Source: Methanosarcina sp. ERenArc_MAG2 (GTDB taxonomy: Archaea; Halobacteriota; Methanosarcinia; Methanosarcinales; Methanosarcinaceae). Taken from it: DNA of 64,000 nucleotides. Positions 1 through 8,995 of the stretch are shown in pieces. The stretch's first letter is position 1, and every line of letters begins with the position of its first letter. The notes beneath the pieces are model-generated. The model saw only the letters and a list, made by a program, of their open reading frames with translations, did no database searches and was not told the origin of the DNA. The position numbers were made by a program, and so were the translations under genes. The stretch is taken from the NCBI GenBank assembly GCA_023955635.1, contig JAMXHR010000001.1:310001-374000 (forward strand), given 5' to 3'.

Positions 1-421
1 TCCACTATTTCCCCGTTTTCTTCTTTTAGAATTCTGACCTTGCAATCCAGGGCCTTGAAGTCCTCTTCGATTTTCCCGAGCACGTTTCCGCAAAGTCCGT
101 AAAAGACCAGGATTCCGTCCGAGCGCGGAGCCATTGCCTCCACTTTTGAATAGACCGTCCTTTTAAGGTTTTCAGGGATTGCGTGCAGGGCAAGCTCAAG
201 CATATATATGTTCAGGGTGAAACCTTTTTCTTCCTGCTTTTCCGGAATTTCTTCAACAGGGAGCACTTTATGCGGGACCCCTGCTTCCAGCATTTTTTCC
301 TGAGACCGTCACAGTCATTGTTTTCCACGACAATTACTTTTTCAATCTCAGGGTCCTTTTCAAGCAGGTGCATTATCTCGTCTTCGAACATTCTGCACCC
401 GATAATACTGATTACTGGCAT
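1..421 (-). CDS. DUF1638 family protein (C-terminus outside window, frameshifted)
   Basis: The gene reads leftwards and runs off the window edge, so the C-terminus is missing. The N-terminus MPVISIIGCRMFEDE is typical of DUF1638 proteins of Methanosarcina, which are often found near methylamine or corrinoid genes; the function is unknown. The ATG at 421 is preferred over the TTG at 427 because GGAG lies about 9 bases before it. The frame breaks at the T-run 293-298. With one more base there the protein continues as MLEAGVPHKVLPVEEIPEKQ and stays open to base 1, including LVFYGLCGN. Family assignment is from recall of the conserved start; the break is seen directly. Confidence 0.7.
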
Positions 422-797
422 GCGCAATTTCTCCTATTTTTTCCCTGGAAACTGAGGGTATTTTCGGGTTTTCGTGAAATATTCAACTCATTCGATCTAT
501 TATTACAATATCTAAGTTATTTTTATATAATAAATCGTATTAAAATGCAAATATGTTCTCTTCCATATTAAAATACAGACTTTAATATAAGGTTATTTTG
601 ATGCGCCTGCGTTAGGAATTTTTTCTCATTTTTTCTTCTTTAACTCTATAGCCTGAGCTGTCGGTTCAAAAGATCTGTGTTACGTGATCATGGTTTAATG
701 GCTGCGGAATAATTTTCTTCAGATGAGGGCCTGGTAGTAACCTTTTTTTCCTGGACTTCGACGGGGAGGGAGAAAAGTTCCGAGAGATTTGCATCTG

Positions 798-1544
798 TCA
801 GGATTTCTTCTTTTTTCCGTCCCTGAAGATTTTTCCCTCTTTTATAAGGATTACACGGTTGATCTCAGGAATGATATCTTCAAGGGCGTGTGTGACCAGA
901 ATTACACTTTTTCCTGAACCTGCAATTTTCCGGACGCTTTCGCGGAAGCTGTAGATGGCTTTCAGGTCAAGGCTGTTTGTGGGCTCATCTAAAACAAGGG
1001 CTTGCGGGTCATGCACAAGGGCTCTTCCTATAAGCGCTCTCCTGGCTTCTCCTGCGGAGAGTTCGCACATCAACCTGTCCGCAAGGTGAGTTATCTCAAG
1101 AAACTCAAGGACTTCCCTGGCTCTGGATTCCATTTCAGGGGTAACTTTATGGTTGTAGTAAATTCCTATGCTGCTGAAAAACCCTGAGATTACCACATCC
1201 AGCACATTGACCTGGCGGCAGTACGTCTGCTGAAGATCCCCAGAGACGATTCCCAGTAATTTTCTGAGTTCAAAAACATTCCAGGATGTTTTGCCCAGGA
1301 TATTCAGGACAAGCCCGTCGGCTGATGCAAGAGGATGATATTCCTTTGTAAATGTCTTGATGAGGGAAGATTTCCCGGAACCATTGGGCCCGATAATTGC
1401 AACATGCTCTCCCTGCTCAATAGAAAGAGATATTGAGTCAAGGATTTTTTTACCGCATCTAACGACAGTTACGTTTTTTAATTCAAGCAGGGAAGGGGAA
1501 TTATTCTTCCCTGAAGAGTATATGTTTTGAGTCATTTTTATCAT
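798..1544 (-). CDS. ABC transporter ATP-binding protein
   Basis: A 248-residue stand-alone ABC ATPase. Walker A GPNGSGKSS is at residues 52-60, the signature LSAGE at 162-166, Walker B ALVLDEP at 182-188 followed by T-N-S-L-D, and the switch histidine at 219 (LVTHALED). The protein lacks membrane segments, so it must pair with other subunits or act as a soluble ATPase. It resembles the YlmA/ModF-like group more than a classical importer ATPase. No permease or binding-protein gene is adjacent, so the substrate cannot be inferred. The start could also be the second ATG, three codons downstream. The C-terminus is a short lysine-rich tail. Confidence 0.85.
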   Translation of the reverse strand: MIKMTQNIYSSGKNNSPSLLELKNVTVVRCGKKILDSISLSIEQGEHVAIIGPNGSGKSSLIKTFTKEYHPLASADGLVLNILGKTSWNVFELRKLLGIVSGDLQQTYCRQVNVLDVVISGFFSSIGIYYNHKVTPEMESRAREVLEFLEITHLADRLMCELSAGEARRALIGRALVHDPQALVLDEPTNSLDLKAIYSFRESVRKIAGSGKSVILVTHALEDIIPEINRVILIKEGKIFRDGKKKKS

Positions 1545-1885
1545 CTATTTGGAAATTTGGAGAGATTTTCAATAACGCTCTAAACTTTAAGATTCCGCTC
1601 AATTTTCCTGTAACCAAACCAACCTGTATAAACAAATCAACCCGTAGTTTCAAACTTAAATATTTACACTTAACTCATTCGATACTTTGTAATCATGAAA
1701 AAATGAAGGTAGTAAAAACTCAATCAAAACTCTATAACCACGGCGACATAAAATCCACTCAATACATTATAAACACAGATAACGCTGGCAGAGATTTTTA
1801 AGGGACTTTCAAAAACCGGTTCAAGAAACTTGAGATAACCTGCCTGAAACCGGCCCTTAAGAATTTTGCGAAAATTTGTAAAAAT

Positions 1886-1943
1886 ATTCAGGTTTGATTC
1901 TGAGCGATTCAGGTTTGATTCTGCGCTATTCAGCATGATTCTG
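1886..1943. repeat. Three tandem 21-bp repeats in an intergenic region
   Basis: ATTCAGGTTTGATTCTG occurs at 1886 and 1907, with a diverged copy at 1928, so the period is 21 bp. They lie in the roughly 620-base gap between the ABC ATPase and the next gene. I see no gene in the rest of this gap (1545-2168), which is AT-rich. Confidence 0.6.
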
Positions 1944-2168
1944 AAAAACCAAATTTAGTCTGCTTATTTCCTTATCGGAATCCGTAGATCTCCTTATCTC
2001 ATTTTTAAAGCTTTTTTTCATGCCCTGTTTCTTTCTAAGGTTTTTGGTAGAAGCTTCCTCAAAATTGTTTACCTCTATTTTAGTTTCTTGTGTTTGTTTC
2101 TTGCATTTATATAATCTTATACTATAGTTTTGCTTCTACCGAAAAACGTAGGAGTTCGGAGGGATTTC

Positions 2169-2527
2169 ATGTTGGAAGTTTATAATATTCGGAGTTCGTT
2201 CAGTTCTTACCTTTACGAGGTCCGTTTTATCATCCTTTTCTATGTAATAGGAGATTGGACCTCTACTGCTTACGCTCTGCCCAGCGGTGCGGAGTATAAT
2301 CCTGTTCCTGCCATGATTCTGGAAAATTACGGAATCTATCACCTTCTGCTTATTAAAATGGGTTTTATTCTACTGCTTTTTTATGTAGCCCCTTAATAAA
2401 AGTATCCAGGAAAAGATGGGCTCTTACGAAACATCTTATAGAATTTGTTGGCATCTTTGTGACTATAAATAATCTTATGGTCATCTGGTATGGGAACAGC
2501 CTTATACAGGTTTTCGGGCTTGTCTGA
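2169..2527 (+). CDS. Small membrane protein, DUF5658-like (frameshifted)
   Basis: ATG at 2169 follows a GGAGG box. The first frame gives MLEVYNIRSSFSSYLYEVRF and a membrane segment with the motif DWTSTAYALPSGAEYNP, then stops at 2394. The next frame continues with IKVSRKRWALTKHLIEFVG, a second hydrophobic stretch and a stop at 2525-2527. Joined at about 2389-2393 by one extra base, the product is about 119 residues with three membrane segments. The D-W-x-T-T/S-x-x-A-L...E-x-N-P pattern resembles DUF5658 proteins. The function is unknown. Either an indel error or a recent pseudogene. Confidence 0.5.
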
Positions 2528-2687
2528 TTTAACAGGGTCCTCAAATAATGCCTCATTTTTTTCTTTTCTTTTTCTTACAGGCTGATCTGACCTCATTTTC
2601 TCTTGCTGACCTCATTTCTCAATTACCGGCTTTTCCATTTACTATTTTTCGAGAATCTGCATGCTTTCAATCTACAGCTCTTCTCAA

Positions 2688-3188
2688 TTACCTGCTTTTC
2701 GCGTACAGGAAGCAGTCGTAATAATCTTCCCCAACCCTGTGGACTTTTCCCATTACTCCTTCTTTTTCGTATCCGCACTTCCGGGCCACACGCTCGCTTG
2801 CCAGGTTCCGGGTATCCATAAGGATAGTAATCCTTTGCAAGTCCAGTTTCTCAAATCCAACCTTTTCAAGCTGTCTTACAGCCTCGGTTGCAATTCCCTT
2901 TCCCTGATAGTCCTTATCAATGAAGTACCCGATTTCCCCTATCCAGGGCCTGTGCTGGTCGATTTTGATTCCGCACGCCCCTACAAGTTTTCCATAATAA
3001 AGAATGGAATAATTATGCTCAAAATTAGCCTTTCTTTTAGCTTCGTTTAGCTGCAAAATACATATTTCTTCTTCAAGTGTTTTTATGGGAAACTCAATAA
3101 AATCAAGATTCGTATGTGTGATTATCTCAAAGAAACGTTCGGCATCAAAGAGTTCCTGAGGACGGATTTTTACTTCGGGCATAAACAC
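2688..3188 (-). CDS. GNAT family N-acetyltransferase (RimJ/RimL type)
   Basis: About 167 residues. The acetyl-CoA binding core is visible as the stretch IDKDYQGKGIATEAVRQLEK, followed by LQRITILMDTRNLASERVAR and KCGYEKEG, the usual RimJ/RimL C-terminal pattern. The open frame extends upstream to 3380, but the family start fits the GTG at 3188 (GGGAG box 9 bases before it) or the ATG at 3182. The upstream extension would be a spurious hydrophobic stretch. The gene is divergent from the AlkD-like gene. It probably acetylates a protein N-terminus or a small amine; the substrate is unknown. Confidence 0.85.
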   Translation of the reverse strand: MFMPEVKIRPQELFDAERFFEIITHTNLDFIEFPIKTLEEEICILQLNEAKRKANFEHNYSILYYGKLVGACGIKIDQHRPWIGEIGYFIDKDYQGKGIATEAVRQLEKVGFEKLDLQRITILMDTRNLASERVARKCGYEKEGVMGKVHRVGEDYYDCFLYAKSR

Positions 3189-3309
3189 AGATTGAATCTC
3201 CCTTATGAAAAACGTTTTCAAGCTCTTTTTTATGTTCTCATTTCTTTTTATTTTTCCCCGTATTCTCAAAAAATAAAATATAAGTATACCTCCAATTAAA
3301 TAGAGAATT

Positions 3310-4020
3310 GTGGAACCCAATATTGTAGCCAGGATCAGAAACGACTTAGCCCTGAGTGTGGATGAAAAGACAAAAGCCAATGGTTCGCGTTTTTTTAAGG
3401 AAGAAGTCCTATACTACGGGGTAAAGTCCGCGCTTGTCAGAAAAATTGTGAAAAATTATTTTAATGAAATAAAATCGGAAAATAAACAAGAGATTTTTAC
3501 CCTGTGCGAAGAACTCCTTCAGTCGGACTACTGCGAAGAAGCCTATATTGCATTCGAATGGGCTTATCAGGTAAGAAACGATTACTCTGAAGATGATTTT
3601 TTCATCTTTGAACACTGGATTGAAAAGTACGTCAACAACTGGGCTAAATGCGACACCCTATGCAACCACTCAGTGGGTTCTTTTATCGAAAAATTTCCGG
3701 CTTATGTGGCAAACCTTAAGACCTGGGCCGGGTCGGACAACAGGTGGGTAAGGCGGGCGGCTGCAGTAACCCTGATCCTTCCTGCCAGAAAAGGCAATTT
3801 CCTGAATGATATTTTTGAAATCTCAGACCTCCTGTTGAAAGATAAGGACGACCTGGTCCAGAAAGGCTACGGCTGGATGCTTAAAGAAGCAAGCAAAGCC
3901 CACCGGCAGGAAGTCTTCGAATACGTCATGAAAAACAAAAAAGATATGCCCAGAACCTCCCTACGCTACGCAATCGAAAAATTCCCAAAAGATCTGAGAG
4001 ATAAAGCTATGGAGAAGTAA
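3310..4020 (+). CDS. DNA alkylation repair protein (AlkD-like HEAT-repeat family)
   Basis: A 236-residue protein with the COG4912 pattern: N-terminal ARFF-like segment (ANGSRFFKEEVLYYGVKSAL), the W-x-x-C-D motif (NNWAKCDTLCNHSVG), then RWVRRAAAVTLILPARKG and QKGYGWMLKEASK. These are the hallmarks of AlkD-type glycosylases that use a HEAT-repeat fold to recognise alkylated bases. The start is a GTG at 3310 with only a weak ribosome-binding site. It is divergent from the acetyltransferase with a gap of about 120 bases, so both promoters lie there. Confidence 0.88.
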   Translation: MEPNIVARIRNDLALSVDEKTKANGSRFFKEEVLYYGVKSALVRKIVKNYFNEIKSENKQEIFTLCEELLQSDYCEEAYIAFEWAYQVRNDYSEDDFFIFEHWIEKYVNNWAKCDTLCNHSVGSFIEKFPAYVANLKTWAGSDNRWVRRAAAVTLILPARKGNFLNDIFEISDLLLKDKDDLVQKGYGWMLKEASKAHRQEVFEYVMKNKKDMPRTSLRYAIEKFPKDLRDKAMEK

Positions 4021-4689
4021 CTGGCGAGAAAATTAAAGGCTGGAAACTTTACGGAAAATCAGCGACAATTAAAAGTTATAGTAATAGAAGATTTAGATAT
4101 TTAGAGAATAAAATTTAGGGAATAAAATTTAGAGAATACAACTCAGAGAAGAAAAATTAGAAAATAAAATTTAGAAAAAAAGTAAGAATTGAGTTAAAAA
4201 GGATAGAATAACGAGAACAGAGTGAAAAACAGGAGAAATTAATTGACAAAATGAATGGAGTAAGGAGTTTTTCCGACACAGTACCCCCATACTGCATCTT
4301 CGCTCCTTATCCCCCAGATGCCCCCTTTTAATTCCTGTATCTTTTGCCTGCAGCTTAATTCTCTGCAGGAACTTTCATTCACACAATTTTGGTCTACGTT
4401 ACAGTTAAAAGGATATCTTCACACGTATTTTGTTCTATTTACCCAGCCGTGATACAAACTTAACATTCAGAGCGCTTTTAATAACAACGTTCTCTTCAGC
4501 CTGGTTTTGCTAAATCCCTTTTATATGCTTTCGGACATCGAATACTTTTATTTTTCATTTATTGAGATAAAATGTGAATTCTCAGGGAATAAAGTAAAAG
4601 AATAACCCATTTGATAGTTTTATTTAGTCAAGTGCAGGCATTCCTTAACTTACCTCAGAGGAAAGATCTTTCGAATCCTGTTTCTCAAA
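4021..4689. other. AT-rich intergenic region with short repeats
   Basis: About 670 bases without a supportable gene. At 4101-4175 the segment ATAAAATTTAG recurs three times in a purine-rich strand, possibly a decayed repeat or a U-rich terminator region for the AlkD-like gene. I see nothing else that can be named. Confidence 0.4.
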
Positions 4690-4971
4690 TCAGATTGATG
4701 CAATTCTTCCGGCATCGGTTATGATATATCCGTTTTCTCCATCCGCTATGTACCCCATTGCCTTGAGTTCCCGAAGATGGTTATAAGTCATTCCCTTTGA
4801 AATTCCGGCAGTTGCCGCAATCTGTGTTACCGAGGAGATACCATTCTTGATTTGTTCAAGTATCAATTTTTTGATCGTCCACTGGTATAGGATTGGTGTT
4901 TTCAAAATAGAATATCTAACGCGACTTTTGATTGAGTTTTGATGCTTTTGCGACACGGTGGATCTAAACAC
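4690..4971 (-). CDS. Small winged-helix transcriptional regulator
   Basis: 93 residues with a helix-turn-helix core: SSVTQIAATAGISKGMTYNH followed by LRELKAMGYI and a wing DGENGYIITDAGRI. This is a typical archaeal winged HTH. The likely start is GTG at 4971; the N-terminal 30 residues are less certain. It is divergent from the YVTN surface protein. The shared 200-base gap contains ATTTATATAAATAG near 5055, which is TATA-like on both strands, so it may regulate itself or the surface protein. That link is inference. Confidence 0.65.
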   Translation of the reverse strand: MFRSTVSQKHQNSIKSRVRYSILKTPILYQWTIKKLILEQIKNGISSVTQIAATAGISKGMTYNHLRELKAMGYIADGENGYIITDAGRIASI

Positions 4972-5177
4972 GCCAAAGTAAGGAGAAAAGAATGATGGTA
5001 GACGTTATTTCTATTATGTTGGAATAATAACAACTGGATAAAAATGGACCACCGATTTATATAAATAGAGTGATTTTTTTGCAAGATAGTCGTTTTTTAG
5101 TCATAGAAATGTTTTATACTATGTTACGTCCCAATTATGTTTCATTACAAATTTAAAATTAATTTATTGGTCTTGAG

Positions 5178-6713
5178 ATGGAAGAAATGAAAAGTGATGA
5201 AACACACGGGGAGCATACTCTCATCGCAGTTTTAGGAATAACCACACTGGTGGTTTTAATGCTGGTGGGTATCGCAAGTGCGGCGCCATTTGCATACATT
5301 GCAAACATGGAAAGCAACGATGTCTCAGTAATTGATACAGATACAAATATTGTTACATCTACTGTGAATGTAGGAATTCAGCCTATGGGAGTTGCAGTCA
5401 ATCCAGCGGGAACAGAGGTATATGTGGCAAACTACAATGAAAATACAGTTTCAGTAATTGACACAGCCACAAATTCGGTGATAGCTACGGTTCCTGTAGG
5501 AATCCAACCTAAGGGAGTTGCAGTCAATCCAGCGGGAACAGAGGTATATGTGGCAAACTACGATGAAAATACAGTTTCAGTAATTGACACAGCCACAAAT
5601 TCGGTGATAGCTACGGTTCCTGTAGGAAGCAATCCCTGGGGAATTGCAGTCAATCCAGCGGGAACAAAGGTATATGTGACAAACAACGCTGACAACACAG
5701 TTTCAGTAATTAACACAGCCACAAATACGATCATAGCTACGATTCCTGTAGGTTTGATGCCTACGGGAGCTGCAGTCAATCCAGCGGGAACAGAGGTATA
5801 TGTGACAAACTACTATGAAAATACAGTCGCAGTAATTGACATAGCCACAAATTCGGTGATAGCTACGGTTCCTGTAGGAAGCTATCCTTGGGGAGTTGCA
5901 GTTACTGCAGATGGAACAAAGGTATATGTGACAAACACTTTTGATGATGACGTCTCTGTAATTGACACAGATACAAAAACAGTCATGGCTACGGTTCATG
6001 TTGGTTGGTCGCCTCATGGAGTTGCAGTCACTGCAGACGGAACAAAGGTATATGTGGCGAACGGAGGACACAACAATGTCTCTGTAATTGACACAAACAC
6101 AAACACTGTTACAACCACGATAAATGTAGGAAATACTCCAATTTCTTTGGGGCAGTTTATAAGTCCTTACCAAGCACAACCAGTACCTCCTGTAGTAAAA
6201 TTTTCTGCGACACCCACCGAAGGAAAAGCTCCATTAACTGTTGCCTTTGCTGACAAAAGCACAGGAATACCTACTAAATGGAAATGGAACTTTGGAGACG
6301 GAACATCGTCAACAGACAAGAATCCAACCCATAAGTACTCCAAAATAGGGAGTTATACTGTTAAACTTACAGCAACAAATGCTGCAGGCAGTAATACGAC
6401 AACAAAACCAGATTATATAAAAGTGGTAACAGAACCCGCTGCTTCATTTTCTGCGACACCCACCGAAGGAAAAGCTCCATTAACTGTTGCCTTTACTGAC
6501 AAAAGCACAGGAATGCCTACTAAATGGAAGTGGAATTTCGGTGACGGAAAATCTTCAACAGAAAAGAATCCGAAACACAAGTATTTACAGGAAGGAAAAT
6601 ATACGATTAAACTTACAGTAAGCAATGCTGCAGGCAGCAATACGACAATAAAAACAAATTATATAAAAGTGACAACAAATACAAGACCGGGTTTATTCTC
6701 TGAAAACAAATAA
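5178..6713 (+). CDS. Cell-surface YVTN beta-propeller protein with two PKD domains
   Basis: 511 residues. A signal/anchor helix at residues 14-37 ends in VGIASAAP. Seven repeats of about 42 residues follow (residues 38-330), each with YVxNxxxNTVSVIDTxTN and VAVxPAGTKVYV, which makes a complete seven-bladed propeller. Two PKD domains follow (about 336-415 and 420-500), each containing WKWNFGDG. Such proteins are common in the Methanosarcina envelope and are thought to mediate cell-cell contacts or form surface layers. There is no C-terminal membrane anchor, so attachment would be through the N-terminal helix or it is released. DNA repeats of 126 bp are very similar in blades 2 and 3, a sign of recent duplication. 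Confidence 0.93.
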   Translation: MEEMKSDETHGEHTLIAVLGITTLVVLMLVGIASAAPFAYIANMESNDVSVIDTDTNIVTSTVNVGIQPMGVAVNPAGTEVYVANYNENTVSVIDTATNSVIATVPVGIQPKGVAVNPAGTEVYVANYDENTVSVIDTATNSVIATVPVGSNPWGIAVNPAGTKVYVTNNADNTVSVINTATNTIIATIPVGLMPTGAAVNPAGTEVYVTNYYENTVAVIDIATNSVIATVPVGSYPWGVAVTADGTKVYVTNTFDDDVSVIDTDTKTVMATVHVGWSPHGVAVTADGTKVYVANGGHNNVSVIDTNTNTVTTTINVGNTPISLGQFISPYQAQPVPPVVKFSATPTEGKAPLTVAFADKSTGIPTKWKWNFGDGTSSTDKNPTHKYSKIGSYTVKLTATNAAGSNTTTKPDYIKVVTEPAASFSATPTEGKAPLTVAFTDKSTGMPTKWKWNFGDGKSSTEKNPKHKYLQEGKYTIKLTVSNAAGSNTTIKTNYIKVTTNTRPGLFSENK

Positions 6714-6868
6714 AACCTTAAATTAAAAAACTGAAGTTTAAGTCTAAAAAGAGTGGGGATTTATTATTTATAAATTATAGTAACTATTCAGTTGGGTGAA
6801 ATAATATTAATAGCCACCGTTGTTTAAATTTAATAGACAAATTTATATGAATTAATTTCAGTCGAATA

Positions 6869-7046
6869 CCCCGCTAGCTTGCTGCGGGGATGGAAAACTT
6901 CCCCGGTAACCGTTGATGATAATATTATTTATCAATCCCATTTTTCGATTGTTAACTTCTGCTAGAACTAAACCTATTAGGTTTATTGTCTTCTTTTACG
7001 GAATTTCGAGCGATGGCGCGAACATACTCCGTTGCTTGCAGCGGGG
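6869..7046. other. Two related GC-rich hairpins, possible IS200/IS605-type relic
   Basis: In AT-rich DNA the segment CCCCGCTAGCTTGCTGCGGGG (6869-6889) forms a hairpin. A related one, CTCCGTTGCTTGCAGCGGGG, lies at 7027-7046. Paired hairpins like these can be ends of IS200/IS605 or other non-autonomous elements. No transposase or tnpB fragment is present between them. The 6714-7328 gap contains no supportable gene. Confidence 0.3.
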
Positions 7047-7328
7047 TGCGCCAGCGCAACTTTGATTGGTGGTTGTTGAATGTGTTTTTCCTTTTTCCAT
7101 CAGTTAGTAATCAGACGTATTACGTCAAAATCGATATTACAGAAAAACTGGTTCCTTTGCAAAAATAAGGCTCTTCGTCATTCTCTATGGATGAGCCTAT
7201 CCCATAACTCAAAATTGCCTCTTCCAATATGGAATTAAGAATTATCAATGGGTTTCTGATCACGGGAAATAGTTATGAAATTCTTATCAATTTTTATGAT
7301 TGGGATGATAGCCCAGGCAATTTAATAG

Positions 7329-7419
7329 ATTCGCGATCAAGATCCGCTAAAACAAGGATTGAAGCGCCAGTATATTCAAGTACGAAACTCAACAGGAGCC
7401 GGTTAAAATCAGACCTTAG
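7329..7419 (+). CRISPR. CRISPR remnant: family A repeat, 36-nt spacer, 5' part of family B repeat
   Basis: 7329-7365 (37 nt) matches the Methanosarcina repeat type with core GATCCGCTAAAACAAGGATT followed by GAA. It is followed by 36 nt and then GTTAAAATCAGACCTTAG (7402-7419), the first 18 bases of a different archaeal repeat type. The 36-nt gap equals a normal spacer length. The second repeat is interrupted exactly here by the ISAzo13-like element; its 3' part resumes at 8714. No cas genes are in the window. Repeat identity is from recall of published Methanosarcina repeats; lengths and spacing are seen. Confidence 0.7.
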
Positions 7420-8707
7420 TATTCGTAACAAAATAGATTGAGTATTTTTTTATATAAGTTAATCCTATTTGGTCTATATGCTTGAGGAAATTATTTCCAA
7501 AAAATATAACTTGCTAAAACCTTTTCTTGATGAAAAAAGCAAACGTTTATTTGCAGCTGCAGAAGCGCTTAGTATTGGCAAAGGCAACATCAGCATAGTT
7601 TCTCGTGCAACTGGTATTTCTGAAAATACAATTAAAAAAGGTTGCACTGAACTGGAAAGTGGCAAATCTCTTTCTGATAATAAAATACGTGCTCCTGGAG
7701 GAGGTCGTAAAAAGATTGTTGAGAAAGACCCTACTCTTTTGTCCGATCTTGAGGCACTTATTGAACCAACAAGTCGTGGGGATCCGGAATCTCCTTTACT
7801 CTGGACTTGTAAAAGTCTTCGAAATATAGCAGGGGAACTTCAGAATATCGGACATAAAGTAAGCCATACAAGAGTTGCGGATATGCTTCACATGCTTGGT
7901 TACAGTTTACAAGCGAATAAGAAAACCATAGAAGGAACTGAGCATCCTGATCGTGACAAACAATTTGAGCATATAAGTGAAAAATGTAAAATATTTCAAG
8001 GTGAACATCAGCCTGTAATCTCAGTAGATACTAAAAAGAAAGAGTTAATCGGAAATTTCAAGAATGTTGGCCGTGAATTGCGTCCAAAAAAAGATCCAAT
8101 ACTTGTCAATGTATATGATTTTAAGGATAAAGAACTGGGAAAGGTAAATCCATATGGGGTATACGACATTGCTAATAATGAGGGATGGGTAAACGTCGGC
8201 ATAGATCATGATACAGCGTCTTTTGCAGTTGAAAGTATACGTAGATGGTGGAATCTAATGGGGTGTAAATCATATCCTGATGCAAAAAAACTTTTAATTA
8301 CTGCAGATTGTGGGGGAAGCAATGGATCAAGAGTAAAATTGTGGAAAACAGAATTACAAAAATTAACGGATGAAATCGGATTGGAGATTTCGGTTTGTCA
8401 CTTTCCTCCAGGTACAAGTAAATGGAATAAAATAGAGCATAGACTATTTTCCCAGATTACTCTTAATTGGAGAGGAAAACCACTAACAAGCTATGAAGTA
8501 GTTGTAAACCTTATTGCAGCAACAACTACATCAAAAGGGCTTGAAGTAAAATGCATGTTAGACACGAATAAGTATCCAACAGGAATTAAAATCGAAAAAA
8601 AACAGGTTGAAAAATTGGGCATTATACTTGATGAGTTTCACGGAGAATGGAATTACACATTCAAACCAAAGAATGGAGTGAGTTAATTAAATTATTTTGT
8701 GACGAGC
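7420..8707 (+). mobile_element. ISAzo13-family insertion sequence inserted in a CRISPR repeat
   Basis: The element holds one transposase gene. Inverted ends are TTCGTAACAAAATA (7422-7435) and, on the other strand, CTCGTCACAAAATA (from 8706 leftwards). CCTTAG lies directly outside both ends (7414-7419 and 8708-8713) and is the likely target duplication. Removing the element and one duplication rebuilds a 30-nt CRISPR-like repeat. Size is about 1.29 kb. End positions are accurate to a few bases. Confidence 0.75.
7478..8686 (+). CDS. ISAzo13-family transposase
   Basis: About 402 residues from the ATG at 7478; a TTG at 7469 is an alternative. The protein matches the ISAzo13 / Rhodopirellula-type DDE transposases: an N-terminal helix-turn-helix (SIVSRATGISENTIKKG), RAPGGGRKKI, then SPLLWTCKSLRNIA, VISVDTKKKELIGNF with the first catalytic Asp, LLITADCGGSNG with the second, and CHFPPGTSKWNKIEHRLF with the final Glu. 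The frame is intact, so the element may be active. It catalyses cut-and-paste or copying of the surrounding inverted-repeat element. Confidence 0.9.
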   Translation: MLEEIISKKYNLLKPFLDEKSKRLFAAAEALSIGKGNISIVSRATGISENTIKKGCTELESGKSLSDNKIRAPGGGRKKIVEKDPTLLSDLEALIEPTSRGDPESPLLWTCKSLRNIAGELQNIGHKVSHTRVADMLHMLGYSLQANKKTIEGTEHPDRDKQFEHISEKCKIFQGEHQPVISVDTKKKELIGNFKNVGRELRPKKDPILVNVYDFKDKELGKVNPYGVYDIANNEGWVNVGIDHDTASFAVESIRRWWNLMGCKSYPDAKKLLITADCGGSNGSRVKLWKTELQKLTDEIGLEISVCHFPPGTSKWNKIEHRLFSQITLNWRGKPLTSYEVVVNLIAATTTSKGLEVKCMLDTNKYPTGIKIEKKQVEKLGIILDEFHGEWNYTFKPKNGVS

Positions 8708-8725
8708 CCTTAGAGGGATTGAAAT
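8708..8725 (+). CRISPR. 3' part of the CRISPR-like repeat split by the IS
   Basis: CCTTAGAGGGATTGAAAT continues the repeat begun at 7402. Together with the 5' part it makes a 30-nt unit. The DNA following it (8726-8995) has no further repeat and no gene. Confidence 0.6.
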
Positions 8726-8995
8726 ATTGACTGTTCGGGGTCCGGGACGATATTGGAAACATTATTATTAAATAAAAACTATACCTCAAATAATAGGCTT
8801 TCCCTGAAATCTATGCTTTATTTCTCAGAAGAGCCATTTACTCAGTAGTTAATACCATTTTACTTCCACCATACAAACAGACACTACAGGCTTTCCACAA
8901 ACTTTTCTTCGTGACCCCATTTTATAAGAAGCCCCTCTGTTTCCTGTCCTCGTCTATTTCGCTTTCTGTCAAGTGACAGAAGAGGTTCGTTAAAA

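Noticed and set aside
1724..1936. 70-residue leftward frame
   Set aside because: Overlaps the 21-bp repeats; residues repeat accordingly and no motif is present.
5703..6179. 158-residue leftward open frame rich in Cys and Tyr
   Set aside because: Mirror frame of the YVTN repeats; its regularity comes from the repeated DNA.
7229..7441. 70-residue open frame
   Set aside because: It runs through the CRISPR-like repeat and into the insertion sequence end; no protein-like motif.
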